Positions 54,701 through 64,000 of a DNA stretch of 64,000 bases are shown here, piece by piece (position 1 is the first letter of the stretch; each line of letters opens with the position of its first letter). The DNA is from Selaginella moellendorffii (Eukaryota; Streptophyta; Lycopodiopsida; Selaginellales; Selaginellaceae): NCBI RefSeq assembly GCF_000143415.4, contig NW_003314294.1, forward strand, positions 1,047,070 to 1,111,069. Direction: 5' to 3'. The notes below the pieces were generated by a model that saw only the letters and a list, made by a program, of their open reading frames with translations, ran no database searches and was not told where the DNA came from. A program made the translations under genes and the position numbers.

Positions 54701-55735
54701 ACTCATGCCATCGAGTCATATACTTGTCCAACATGAACGTGATACCCCAGGTCGAGATAAACGTTCATGGACAAGCATAAACTAAATGACCACTCGACTT
54801 CAACTCAACCGCAATAAGCTCACTAATGCATTTAGCCAACAGCTCCGAGTATGCCTTGAAGAGGCTAGCTACACATGATCAACACTAAGTCGAAACTCAA
54901 GTGAAGACCATGAGATGGACTCATGTTGGTACACAACCTCCTCATAGACAAAGCTATAGTACAGGTACTAACATCTCAAACTTAAACAACTAAGTTGAAC
55001 ATCACCATCCTTAGCCAAGGCGCAGGGTCACCAAGACCAAGTCAAGATTAGTGAGAGCTCACTACTCTCATAGAGTCTAACGAAATGCAAAGTGCAACCT
55101 GCCACCAAGCATAACGCTACAAAAGAAAGGCACGAGGGTCACCTTTCTAGAAAAGTGCAACAGCCACTTTTCTACATTAACTCCAGACTCTATCCAACTC
55201 AATTGCCTTAGCCCCAAAAGTTAGCATCCCTTTCGGGCCGCATCATACAAACTATCTACTAAGGTCTAAGCCAACCAAAGTCAATTCCAACCCTTTCACT
55301 AGTTTATACTGGCTTACGAAAACGGAATGGTTTTCGGCAAAGTGATAACAGATCAGCCATTGGAAAAGTCTAAGAAAATTTGTGGAAAATTTTCCATCCT
55401 AGAGAAAGATGGCTCTTAGTCCAGGAATGCAAACTTTCAAGACTCAACCAACTTCCTCCTACTTAACAACTTCACATAGGCTCACCTCAACACAAATTCT
55501 CATGACCCATAGTATGCTCTATTTCGTTAAAGTGGGATTTATTCAGTAAAATGGGACTAGGTACAAATTTTCAAGTATTTGAAAATGACGTGAAATTATA
55601 TGTTTTTTGTCCAGGGGCTAGACATATCTGGGGCATGGTGACTAGCGCGGTGACTTTATGTCCAGACTGAGTCCATTTGGTTGTATAATAAATCTCATTG
55701 TCAAGGTGAACAAGCCGAATCTGAAACTAAAGAAG
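54701..55735. other. Repeat-derived intergenic DNA without a gene
   Basis: CA/AT-rich sequence with only short ORFs and no domains. No LTR ends or terminal repeats seen. Confidence 0.45.
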
Positions 55736-55739
55736 AGCG

Positions 55740-57070
55740 ATAGCATGCGCGCACACACTATTTGTTTGTTCATTGAGCGTGTGGTGAGCTTTCCAAGATG
55801 AACGTCATTCCTATTAGCCAGACATATAACTTAATGGTGAGAACATTTAGATATTATTCAATGTTATCTTTTTCTAACGAATCTAATTGTGAAGGTGTAG
55901 CAAGAGGCATTGCTAGTCTAGAGAAGTCATTTAACTCATTTGACCCTTAGTGTATTTTCATGAAACTAAATAACATTCATATTATTAAGGAATTTCTCTA
56001 GTACCTTTTTTTTACGACATAGAGGCTTGCATTTCTTTCAAAGGTGATTTAGTAAAAGGCCTGAGGGCACATGCCATTCTATTTCTCAAACCGGTATTAA
56101 GATATACTAGTGCAAAGGGAAAAAGGTATTTGGTGATCAAGTAAATGGCATGAGGGCACACGCCATTATAAGCCTAAGCGCTAGTGGACACCTCCTTTTT
56201 GGTACTCTCAGCGGTACTATCATCCTTCTCCGGGTCAGTTGTTTTGCTTTGGATTGTTGTCTCTGACGTTACTGGGGCGTTCTCGATAGTTGTTAATGTT
56301 GCCGTTTGTTCAGAAAAATGATCACCTGGAGTATAGTACAGGGAGTTTGGAAGACTTATATATTCTACATCTTCACCTATCTCCTTCTCCGTCTCCTTTT
56401 CTGCCTCACTTACAGATTTTGTGCTTGCCATGAGAACGCTCTTCACCCTAAAATATGGAGTTCGTTGTGTTATAAAAGGAAACCAACACACTCGCTGCAA
56501 GGGAATGATGGTACATAAAGCACGTAAGCCCACAATATGGGTTTATGTGCCATTAATATGGGCCACACGCCATATTATTAGATTTATGCACGTGTGATTG
56601 GTAAATGCATATGTCACATCATCTTTGTTTTACCTCACACACTATATCAGGCCTAATGAACCATATCACATGTGCGCACATGCTATATATATGGAGAAGT
56701 ATTATGCAAGGATAGAAATTCAATGCATGATTGTGGAGAGCAATGGCATGAAGCCACATGCTAAATAACATTTTAGAGAAAGAATTAAAATAAAAACATG
56801 CAAACAGTACTAAGTGGACCAAGACTTAGAAGTGCACAATTGAATGAGGTATTTCTAATAAATACTTCACTCACCTCATATAGGAATGGCTACCACTCTC
56901 AAATGGCGTATCGCCTCATGCCATCATCTCGCAATTTGTTATAACAATCTGATGAATTCATATTCGGCTTGTTCACCTTGAACTTTAAGTAAGATTTGCT
57001 AGAACAACTAAGAATTTATACTTGTTATTTGTATCATCTCACCTAGGAATGGCGTAAGGCCACATGCCAT
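55740..57070. repeat. Left cluster of the 22-bp palindromic repeat
   Basis: Copies of a near-palindromic 22-mer (consensus ATGGCATGAGGCCACATGCC plus AT) lie at about 55740-55761, 56058-56075, 56145-56166, 56557-56574, 56743-56762, 56903-56924 and 57049-57070, with a weaker one near 56662-56690. Most keep the outer ATGGCAT/ATGCCAT arms and a GGCC core. A separate word, TTCACCTTGAA next to ATTCGG(C/A)TTG, recurs near 55703 (inverted), 56965 and 57088. Confidence 0.8.
56174..56440 (-). CDS. Possible small exon or gene in the transposon arm
   Basis: From the ATG at about 56431 the minus strand encodes about 85 acidic, Ser/Thr/Glu-rich residues (MASTKSVSEAEKETEKEIGE ... ENAPVTSETTIQSK ... STKKEVSTSA). 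A TATTTTAG acceptor-like site lies just upstream, so it may be an internal or last exon. It has no recognised domain. Its position 0.7 kb downstream of the transposase-like gene, on the same strand and among the palindromes, suggests it belongs to the same unit. Confidence 0.35.
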   Translation of the reverse strand, partial: SVLMASTKSVSEAEKETEKEIGEDVEYISLPNSLYYTPGDHFSEQTATLTTIENAPVTSETTIQSKTTDPEKDDSTAESTKKEVSTSA

Positions 57071-57075
57071 CACGC

Positions 57076-60000
57076 CTCCTCTGATTCAGATTCGGATTGT
57101 TCACCTTGAAATAAAATACATTAAAAACTTAGTAAAGGAATATTCATGAATCTCACCTTGAACCCGGGTTATGAATGCTCTTGCTGCATCTCTTGCATGG
57201 TCTGGCAAGGTGATGGTGGCACTCTGCTTCCGCATCCAACCATGCACAACATTATCCACCGATATGCTCATGCTGGGATCCCTTGGATTCAGCACCCATC
57301 TCTTTTCTAGGCAATCGTTCGTATATCCGAAACTTGGCTTGAACCACTCCACAGTTACATTGAAGGAGTTAGTTTCCGCGTCCTCCTCTGCATCAGTGAT
57401 GCAGCGCCCCACCCATATCATTTGTTTTTTATTACTGGGTCTGACAAGCACGACCATTCCTTTGCAGACCTGTACTGGATTGAATGCTGAATCCGGCTTT
57501 TTGTTTCTCGGCCCACAATAGTGATCCTCAACATCGTTATCTGTCACTGCATTTCCAGAGGACATTGTTCTGCTACTATCTGGTGCTCTGGGTTCTGGCC
57601 AAAAGGACTCTTCCAATTCTTCATATACAACCGGCCCATTTTGGATAGCAGATATAATCTTCTCCCAGTATTCGAGCAAAGGCTTGCACCTCTGAAAATA
57701 GGATTCTCCACCAAACACCAACCCCCTCTTCCAGAAGGCAATATGCTGTCTAATCCCGGCCACTATACTTTCCTGGTCTTTGAGTCCATCCGGGTGCATC
57801 GGCCGTGGGGAACCCTGAGGAATCATAGGTTCCCCAGTTATGGGATCTTTCTTGAAGAGTTCAATGCCGTCCACTGGCAGCCACACTGTGTCCCATTCTC
57901 TCATCTTGTACCTCATCACTGGAGCACCGTCACACATGCTGAAATGAAACTGAAGAGGCTTGGAGTGGCCAATCAGCGTTTCGGATCCGTCCCTGATGTA
58001 ACCTCTTACAAACCCCTTAAAGTCTGGAACCTCTGTCAGAAGTGCAGCTTCAACAGTGCCTTTGATGCAATTTTGGAATTCATCGTAGAGTTGTGGGAGG
58101 GTGAGGACATTGGATCGCCGGAGGGACTCTGCCAGGTGACTGAACATGGCATCGACGTCTTCATGAGTGTGCCCAACCATGAGAAAGCCAAGTGTAACCG
58201 TTTCAAATATGCCTTTGGCAACAAGCATCGCTAAGTACGCGAAGACGTACATGTTTTTGTTCTCACTGCCAGCATTGTCTGTTTGGAGCAAAAGATGGGG
58301 TGGAAGGCCACATCGGCCGCAAGAACTTCCTTGAGATTCTGCTTCGTTTGGATGAGGCTGTGCATTCACCGGGCGACCAGCCTCGTCGGAATGGCATGAG
58401 GCCTCACGTGATAACCCTACAATCTGACGGCCAACATATTCACTGGGATGGCATGGGGCCCCACGCGATACTGCAAGCCTTTGCTCCTCCTCCAGCTGAA
58501 CCCTGTATGGGGTTCGATCGACAAGGGCCTTATGCAAGGGTTGGCCGTTCAGCTCAGTCTGCACACTTTGCAGAGACCTTAAGTGTTTTGCTAGGGACGC
58601 AATCATCATGTTTGCACCCCCGCCACCCCATAGAGGTACAAAGAAGTTCCCATAGTTCTGGGCACCATGCCCATGAGCGATTATGCCAAACAGAGACACA
58701 GGCAGCTGCATGGATGAAGAGATTGCCTTGGGGGCAGGATTGAGTCGAGGTAAGCACGTCTTTTTCTGGTCCATTTTGTCGTGGATGATGCAGAGGTAAG
58801 AGTCAGGTCTCTCCATGGAGAGAATCCTGTTATGATAATATGCAGTCCTGCAGCTTCTCTGCTCGATGTTGTGGTCGAGCCGCCTTCTAACCAACGTCTC
58901 TCGCTCTTGAGCGCTGCAAGAATTCTTCGACAAAGCCATTTTGATAGCAGTGCACTCGTCACACTTTGAAAAGCTGGAGTACTTTCCTATACTCACATCC
59001 CTGAACCTGTTGCTCCACAATCTACTAAATCTAGATTGGCTCAGCTTCCTGTAGCCATTACTCTGGAGTTCCCGATTCACATCTTCCAATATGGCCCCCT
59101 TGGTATACATGGAAGGGAGAACTCGTTGGGTGTCTCGTGTTCCATCTTCCAAGAGGCGGGTTTTATGTGGTTGCTGCTCGCTACATGTCTCAACAAACCT
59201 CTTGAAGATTGCCTCTCCATATACAACATGACCCTTGGTTTTGTGCGTACCGTCGTTCCCATGGACTGCCTGTTGAACCCTTTGTTCCTCGAACTTAGTT
59301 TTGATTCTGTAGAATGTGGTTCGAGGGACTCCATAAATGATTCTCCATGCCTTCATGCAGACCAAACCCCTCTGGAAGACCATGCCCCCCACCTGATGTT
59401 CTGAAGCATCAACAGATGACCGTAATGCCTCATACACAAAATTGCGAGCTGCCTTCCAGGACAATGTCTTGTATCTTGCTCTCTCCTCTTCAATAGCATC
59501 CCAATCAGCATGTTGACAGCACCTCCTCTTGCAACAAGCAACTGTCGAGACCATTCGAACCTCCATCGCCATTTTCTGCCTTTTCGGTTCGTTGCTCAGA
59601 TCCCTTTGGCTGCGCTTTAGGAAGGTGTACTTTCTTTTCCTATGAAGAGATGTTCTGTCATCAGTTGTAGTGGTGTTTGATTGTGAATCCTTCACATTCT
59701 CAAACACTAAGTGCCTCAATTTCCACCGCACAATGCTTCCAATAGTCAGACTGTTTTCTTCTGTGTCAACAACCTCTAAAATCGCAACTCCAATATCATC
59801 CCAGCCCAATTCTTGATTAGCAACCGCATCTCTTGGATCGACAACTGTGGCTAAGCCCTCAGCTACCACCTCCCCCTCGGGGTTGTTTAGAAACACCTTT
59901 GCCTGAATCCATGTAGCACGGTTCTTAAGATCCACGGAGGGAACATGCGTCGCACTTGCGCTGTCCCCAACATCTGTTTTCTTCTGAAGATTTTTCAAGG

Positions 60001-60211
60001 CAACAACAACATTTACCCCGACGACCATCTCTCCTCGTTCAATAGCGACCACATTCCCATCGAAGACAGTCTCTACTGATACAGCAGCATTGCCTTCCCC
60101 AAGCCTTTGACAGTGTATAACAAAGTTCCGATCCATAGACACAAGGGTCCCTTTTGCAACTCTCTTCCCACCATTCAAAATGTAAACCTTTTCCCCAACT
60201 CTGAAGGCCAT
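57076..60211 (-). CDS. Transposase-like protein with RNase H-type acidic motifs (1036-codon main exon)
   Basis: The ATG at 60211 follows a CTGCACTTCCAG acceptor-like site, so a 5'-UTR intron is likely. The frame stays open for 1036 codons to 57101. A CAAG|GTGAG donor near 57162 and a TTTCAAG acceptor near 57108 would instead give a last exon ending EQSESESEEA. Residues 1-170 have SH3-like strands (VGEKVYILNGGKRVAKGTLV). Residues 240-330 hold a helix-turn-helix-like region (ARNFVYEALRSS ... GVPRTTFYRIKTKFEE). The core has three acidic motifs: IIHDKMDQKK (about 476-484), LLQTDNAGSENKN (about 641-653) and MVGHTHEDVDAMFSHL (about 678-693), in the order of a DD(E/D) RNase H fold. Another SH3/BAH-like stretch lies near residues 900-1000. 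Proteins of this type occur in plants and oomycetes as uncharacterised transposase-like families; the catalytic role is inferred. Confidence 0.65.
58391..58469. repeat. Two palindromic repeats inside the coding sequence
   Basis: Copies at 58391-58412 and 58448-58469 are 57 bp apart (19 codons). They encode, on the minus strand, SREASCHSDE and SRGAPCHPSE within residues about 575-615 of the transposase-like protein. The reading frame is kept through both. Confidence 0.75.
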
Positions 60212-60577
60212 TCTGGAAGTGCAGAAAAGAAGTTAAGACCATACAAAAAATGATTGGAGAATGGCCTAAATCATAACATACCAAACAACCTCAATAGCAT
60301 GAGGCCATATGCTATTATTCAAACATGCTATTGACACCCACGTGAAATTTTGCATTCACAAAATTGGCATGAGGCCTCATGCCATCTTGATATACACACA
60401 GCTGCAGGCAAGTAAAAACATACATGACAATACGCTAGCCATGAAATTGCAAAGGCCCAAGATGGCATGTGGCCTCATGCCATTTCTAAATGTGGTCCTA
60501 AGCCATTCCATGGTGAACATACCAGGAAGCACAAGTGCCGAATATCAAGAGGAAGCGGTAGCCACACCAAAGACAGT

Positions 60578-60725
60578 GCCGCTCGCAACACCGCAACTCC
60601 TCGTAGCGCCGCTCGCAACACCGCAACTGCTCGTAGCGCCACTCGCACAAACTGCCACTCGCATAAACTGCCGCTCGCAATGGCGCTCGCAATGCTGCAA
60701 CCGCTCGTAGACGCATAAACCACAA
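60578..60725. repeat. Degenerate GCCGCTCGCAACACCGCAACT tandem repeat
   Basis: Several imperfect units of about 15-30 bases built on CGCTCGCAA and ACCGCAACTGCTCGTAG run from 60578 to about 60725. ORFs in this stretch on both strands are artefacts of the repeat. Confidence 0.7.
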
Positions 60726-61144
60726 CCCACAACGCCGCTTACACAAGCAGCGCTCACTGCGCTCAGCGGAACCAAGAACATGGCGCACAAAAATGATAGA
60801 CCTAGGAATGAGTTCGAGAATTCAAAAATAACACACGCTTGAACGTCACATCAAATCCTCTGACAAACCAGATTTTATGATTCCTCTGACAAATTTCAAA
60901 CTGAGTAGCTTCTAGACTTTGCTGTCGGAGGTTGAACTTTGTCACATCATGTCCTTGCCTCGATCCAGCTGTGCCATGTCAGTGATTCGAACTTTGCCAT
61001 GCCATGTCAGCGATCCGCGCCAAGATTATTCGCTGTGTAAAGGAATAATTATGCTGTGTGTGTACGTCCATTTATGGCAATATAAGGCCACACGCCATTC
61101 AAAGAATAATGCTCGACATAAGGCCACACGCCATTCAAAGAATA

Positions 61145-61250
61145 ATGCTAGTCGAGCATTTTTTGGTGCATTTTTGGGTTCAAAATTGCATGAGCCCACA
61201 CGCTATAAAGTTTATCTGTACCAAAAATAGAAACAGCTTTATTTACTTGG
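61145..61250. repeat. Direct repeat also present at 62.09-62.20 kb
   Basis: The sequence from GAGCATTTTTTGGTGCATTT to TTTATTTACTTGGG is matched, in damaged form, by 62093-62200. Both follow a palindrome copy, so the repeat unit includes the palindrome. Confidence 0.65.
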
Positions 61251-61542
61251 GAATTTAAGTGGTTGAGGCATTTTTAAACTTACAAACACATGCCCTACTT
61301 ACATTCCTTTGGTTGCTTAAAATTCAAAAATATTATAAACCTTTCTTTTTGCATTTTCAATGTTTTCAATTATGGTTTTTGATTTTCGTAGGACCAGCCT
61401 AGTAATCTATTTGCATCCCGTCATGTTTATAGCTAGCTTTCGTTTGTCCCCTTCGCTAGCCTGAGATACATCTGCTCGGCATCTGCCTCTTACAGCATTT
61501 GCCCAGAAAGGGCATCTTTCTTCACGCAGCATTTGCCACATG

Positions 61543-61575
61543 TTTAGGGTTTAGGGTTTAGGGTTTAGGGTTTAG
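61543..61575 (+). repeat. Interstitial telomere repeat (TTTAGGG x 4.7)
   Basis: Four perfect TTTAGGG units plus TTTAG, the Arabidopsis-type plant telomere repeat. It is short and internal, so it is not a chromosome end. Confidence 0.9.
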
Positions 61576-62099
61576 CAATTCAGTAGCTTGATAAACATGC
61601 AAATATAGAACTTGATGCAAAATCCTTTGATATGTCACAATGCCCCTAGGACCATAAACACATTTCAATAGAGAGGGTCCTTTCATTTCATAACTCCTTA
61701 CGTAGATCTTGGTGAAACCAGAGTTAGTGAAGTTAGTTTCTTATGATCCCGCATCTGATTGTGATGTCCCTTTGCAGTTTTGATGGAAAGGTCAATGCAC
61801 ACCAAACTGTAAAATCTTGGAGCAAAATAACGGTCGGATTTATGGCAAATGCCCCTGAAACATTGTAAGGCTCGTGTGGTCTCATGTGATGTCCGATCGA
61901 GATGCTTCTTTGCAGGGTCATCAAGAAAGACATTGTATACCATTCTGTAAAATCTAGTTGCGATATAACGGTTGGATCTCCAGAAAACTCAAAAAAATCT
62001 CGCGCGTGTCAGAATATCCTAGGAATATACTCCTATGTGCCCCTGAAAATGGCATGCGGCCCCACGCCATTCAAGAGATACCACCCGAAGACGCCGAGA

Positions 62100-62590
62100 A
62101 TTTTTTGGGGCATTTTTTGGGTTCAAAAATTCCTGAACCCCCCCCGCTAAAAAGGTTATCTTTGCCAAAAAAAGAAAAAGATTTTTCTTTGTTCCTGGGG
62201 GGGGGAGTTACCCGCCCTTTGGGGGCCGGGAATTGGCCCTTTTGGGGAATTTTGCCCGGAAAGGGAATTTTTTTCCTCCTCCCGCAATTGGGGGGTGGGA
62301 AATAAAAAAAAAATAAAAAACAAAAAAAAAAAAAAAAAGAAGAACAAAAAAAAAAATTAAAGAAAAAAGAAAAAAAGCAGACAAAAAAAAAAAACAAAAA
62401 AAAAGGGAAAAAAAAAAAAAAAAGAATAAAAAAAAAAAAAAAAACTACTGAACAAAAAAATAAAAAAAAAACTAAGAATCACAAGAAAATAAAATAAAAA
62501 AGCAAAGAAAAAAGATAAAAAAAAGAAAAAAGAAAAAAAAAAAAAAAAAGAAAAAACAAAAAAAAAACCAAGTAAAAAAATGTAAATGAT
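62100..62590. other. Probable low-quality sequence
   Basis: From about 62100 homopolymers lengthen abnormally (runs of C, G, T and A in sequence), then 62300-62580 is almost entirely A with scattered single bases. The first part is a degraded echo of 61.15-61.25 kb. This pattern is typical of the failing end of a sequencing read, not of real biology. ORFs rich in Phe/Lys here should be ignored. Confidence 0.75.
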
Positions 62591-64000
62591 AGACAGTCAA
62601 GTCAAATCATTGAAGATGATCGGCCAATCCGAGGGCTTAAGTGGACTCTTTGAGACTCCTGTCAGCTATTTTTCTGATTTCAACATCCAACACCGACGTC
62701 CGCAGAATGCAAAATGAACATCTAAAGCTTGATCATGGAGACCATATCTTTGGATATTCACATTTCACTAACACTCTTCTTCGATTACCTTCAAGATCCA
62801 ATGTGAAGCCAAAACATTAACAAGAAAAATGACATGGAAAATCAAGCTCTAAGGAAAATTCTTCATCACCCGAATCAACAATGCCACTTCCACTAACACA
62901 AGTGCTAGCGCTATCAATGCCTTAACTACACACCTTTTCCATTCAACAATCTACTCCAAGTGCTAACGGATAAACCAACAAGCCATAGTAAATGAATGCT
63001 ACAACCCTTTTCCAACACCTGAATGGGCAAACTCAAGGAACTAAGGAACCAACTTAAGCTTAGCATAATGGACCATTATTGAAAACTCAGTCAAAGTTAT
63101 TACAATGCTACTTCGTGTAAGTAGACTAGCTTCTCCATCAACCACTTTGGGGTTGATCATCGTTTAACCAAGCAACTTCGTAAACACATTGCTCATTATC
63201 ACATGGATATGATATGGAAATCACAATGATTTGATCATCAATTGAGCAACACCACGAGTAATGTCTATGTCATTACTTCAAAGGTTTATGTGAGTATCAA
63301 GTGCAAACTCGATTCGACAAAATGCAACATAAATGCCACACTCCACCGATAGAGATTTACAACACTCAGCACCACTAACTTTTGTTCACAACATGGACAA
63401 ACTCATGCCACTCTCTTTTCAACCAAACTCAACACTAATCCAACACCGAGTTACTCAAGGAGCAACAGCAAGGTTCCTCGGAAAAGAATTGAGCATTGCA
63501 ACCCCAGTCTTCCATAGCAAGCCTAGACAAAATGGTATAACATTTCACCGCTATCCATCCCACAACTCACCATTTGTAAGACCACCATCTCCAACATGCA
63601 TCAAGATAGGGACTCTTGATTGCATAATGTGAACACGAGCAATGAGTCACACCTCATTGCAAATCATCCCTCCAGGAAGAGAAGATGATTTACGTGTTTG
63701 ACCCTTCGTCCCCGATGACTCTCTTTTCGGTCTCATCTTTTGACTTAACCTCAAGCTTGCCTTCGCACTGCCTTCAGTCCAATCCAAGAAAAGTTTATGA
63801 GAGAGCACGACAATGATTACTTGAACCAATAGACTAATCCCTACAGTCTTAGTTGATCCACTTGTAATCATGCTTAGGAAAGATCTACTAGTGCCGTGCT
63901 AAACAGCTACGGACCAGCCTATTTGCCACTCATAGCAAACTCAGGGAAGTTTGCTTCCACCCACGGTACAAGGAACAACTTATGGAACCACCGATAGGCT
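62590..64000 (-). repeat. Repeat family R, copy 3
   Basis: 62680-62960 matches the reverse complement of about 6880-7140, and 63000-63040 that of 6795-6835. The rest to the window end is similar in composition and has no domain-bearing ORF. The junction at about 63040 coincides with the R/gypsy junction near 6800. Confidence 0.55.

Larger units (their letters stand above)
60294..62071. repeat. Right cluster of the 22-bp palindromic repeat
   Basis: Copies at 60294-60315, 60365-60384 (a perfect 20-bp palindrome, TGGCATGAGGCCTCATGCCA), 60462-60483, 61074-61098, 61118-61134, 61185-61206 and 62050-62071. The two near 61.1 kb lie in a tandem duplication of about 36 bp. Together with the left cluster they surround the transposase-like gene. 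Confidence 0.85.

Noticed and set aside
54700-55700. Possible satellite in the CA/AT-rich region
   Set aside because: No regular unit length could be seen by eye.
61058-61258. Small ORFs over the duplicated palindromes near 61.1 kb
   Set aside because: They simply translate the repeat; no start context or conservation to support a gene.
55740-62071. CRISPR-like array interpretation of the regularly recurring palindromes
   Set aside because: Spacing is irregular (57 bp to over 1 kb), the repeats are symmetric and the context is a plant nuclear genome.

Overview
The window is nuclear DNA of a land plant. The evidence is a plant-type AdoMet decarboxylase leader (tiny uORF overlapping a conserved 50-codon uORF by one base), PPR and PORR organelle-RNA-binding families, an interstitial TTTAGGG telomere tract, and abundant Copia and Ty3/gypsy LTR retrotransposons with TGGTATCGGAGC-type primer-binding sites. 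Very short introns (57-75 nt), many PPR/PORR sequences and a compact gene style next to dense retrotransposons suggest a lycophyte such as Selaginella. The species is an inference, not something read directly from the sequence.

Layout. 1-15.1 kb is retroelement debris: two degenerate Copia blocks (minus), a decayed Ty3/gypsy pol (minus), a non-coding repeat family 'R', and two head-to-tail Ty3/gypsy copies (plus). 15.1-20.3 kb is a genic island: a PORR-domain gene whose 5' end is cut off by the gypsy copy, a secreted tandem alpha-crystallin-domain protein, a PPR relic and a two-exon gene of unknown function. 20.33-25.09 kb is an intact young Copia element with identical 156-bp LTRs and a 5-bp target duplication. 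25-30 kb is AT-rich DNA plus a second copy of the first Copia relic. 30.6-33.6 kb has a possible gene made of duplicated mini-exons and a graveyard of PPR and PORR fragments.

35-40.4 kb is the main gene island. A single intronless ORF of 823 codons encodes S-adenosylmethionine decarboxylase fused to ornithine decarboxylase, the two rate-controlling enzymes of spermidine/spermine synthesis. It sits behind the uORF leader that makes plant AdoMetDC translation polyamine-sensitive, so one leader would regulate both activities. A 559-codon PPR gene lies convergent to it.

40.5-54 kb is again repetitive: a gypsy gag-protease relic, a Copia RT relic, and a nested non-autonomous LTR element (about 45.7-53.28 kb) whose LTRs carry large CTCGGA/CCATCT arrays. 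This element has split a copy of repeat family R. 55.7-62.1 kb holds a 1036-codon transposase-like gene surrounded by at least 15 copies of a 22-bp palindromic motif (consensus close to ATGGCATGAGGCCTCATGCC). Two of these copies lie inside its coding sequence. This may be an undescribed DNA transposon with its binding sites. 62.1-62.6 kb looks like low-quality sequence, and the window ends in family R DNA.

The two most interesting items are the AdoMetDC-ODC fusion with its shared uORF control and the palindrome/transposase-like locus.
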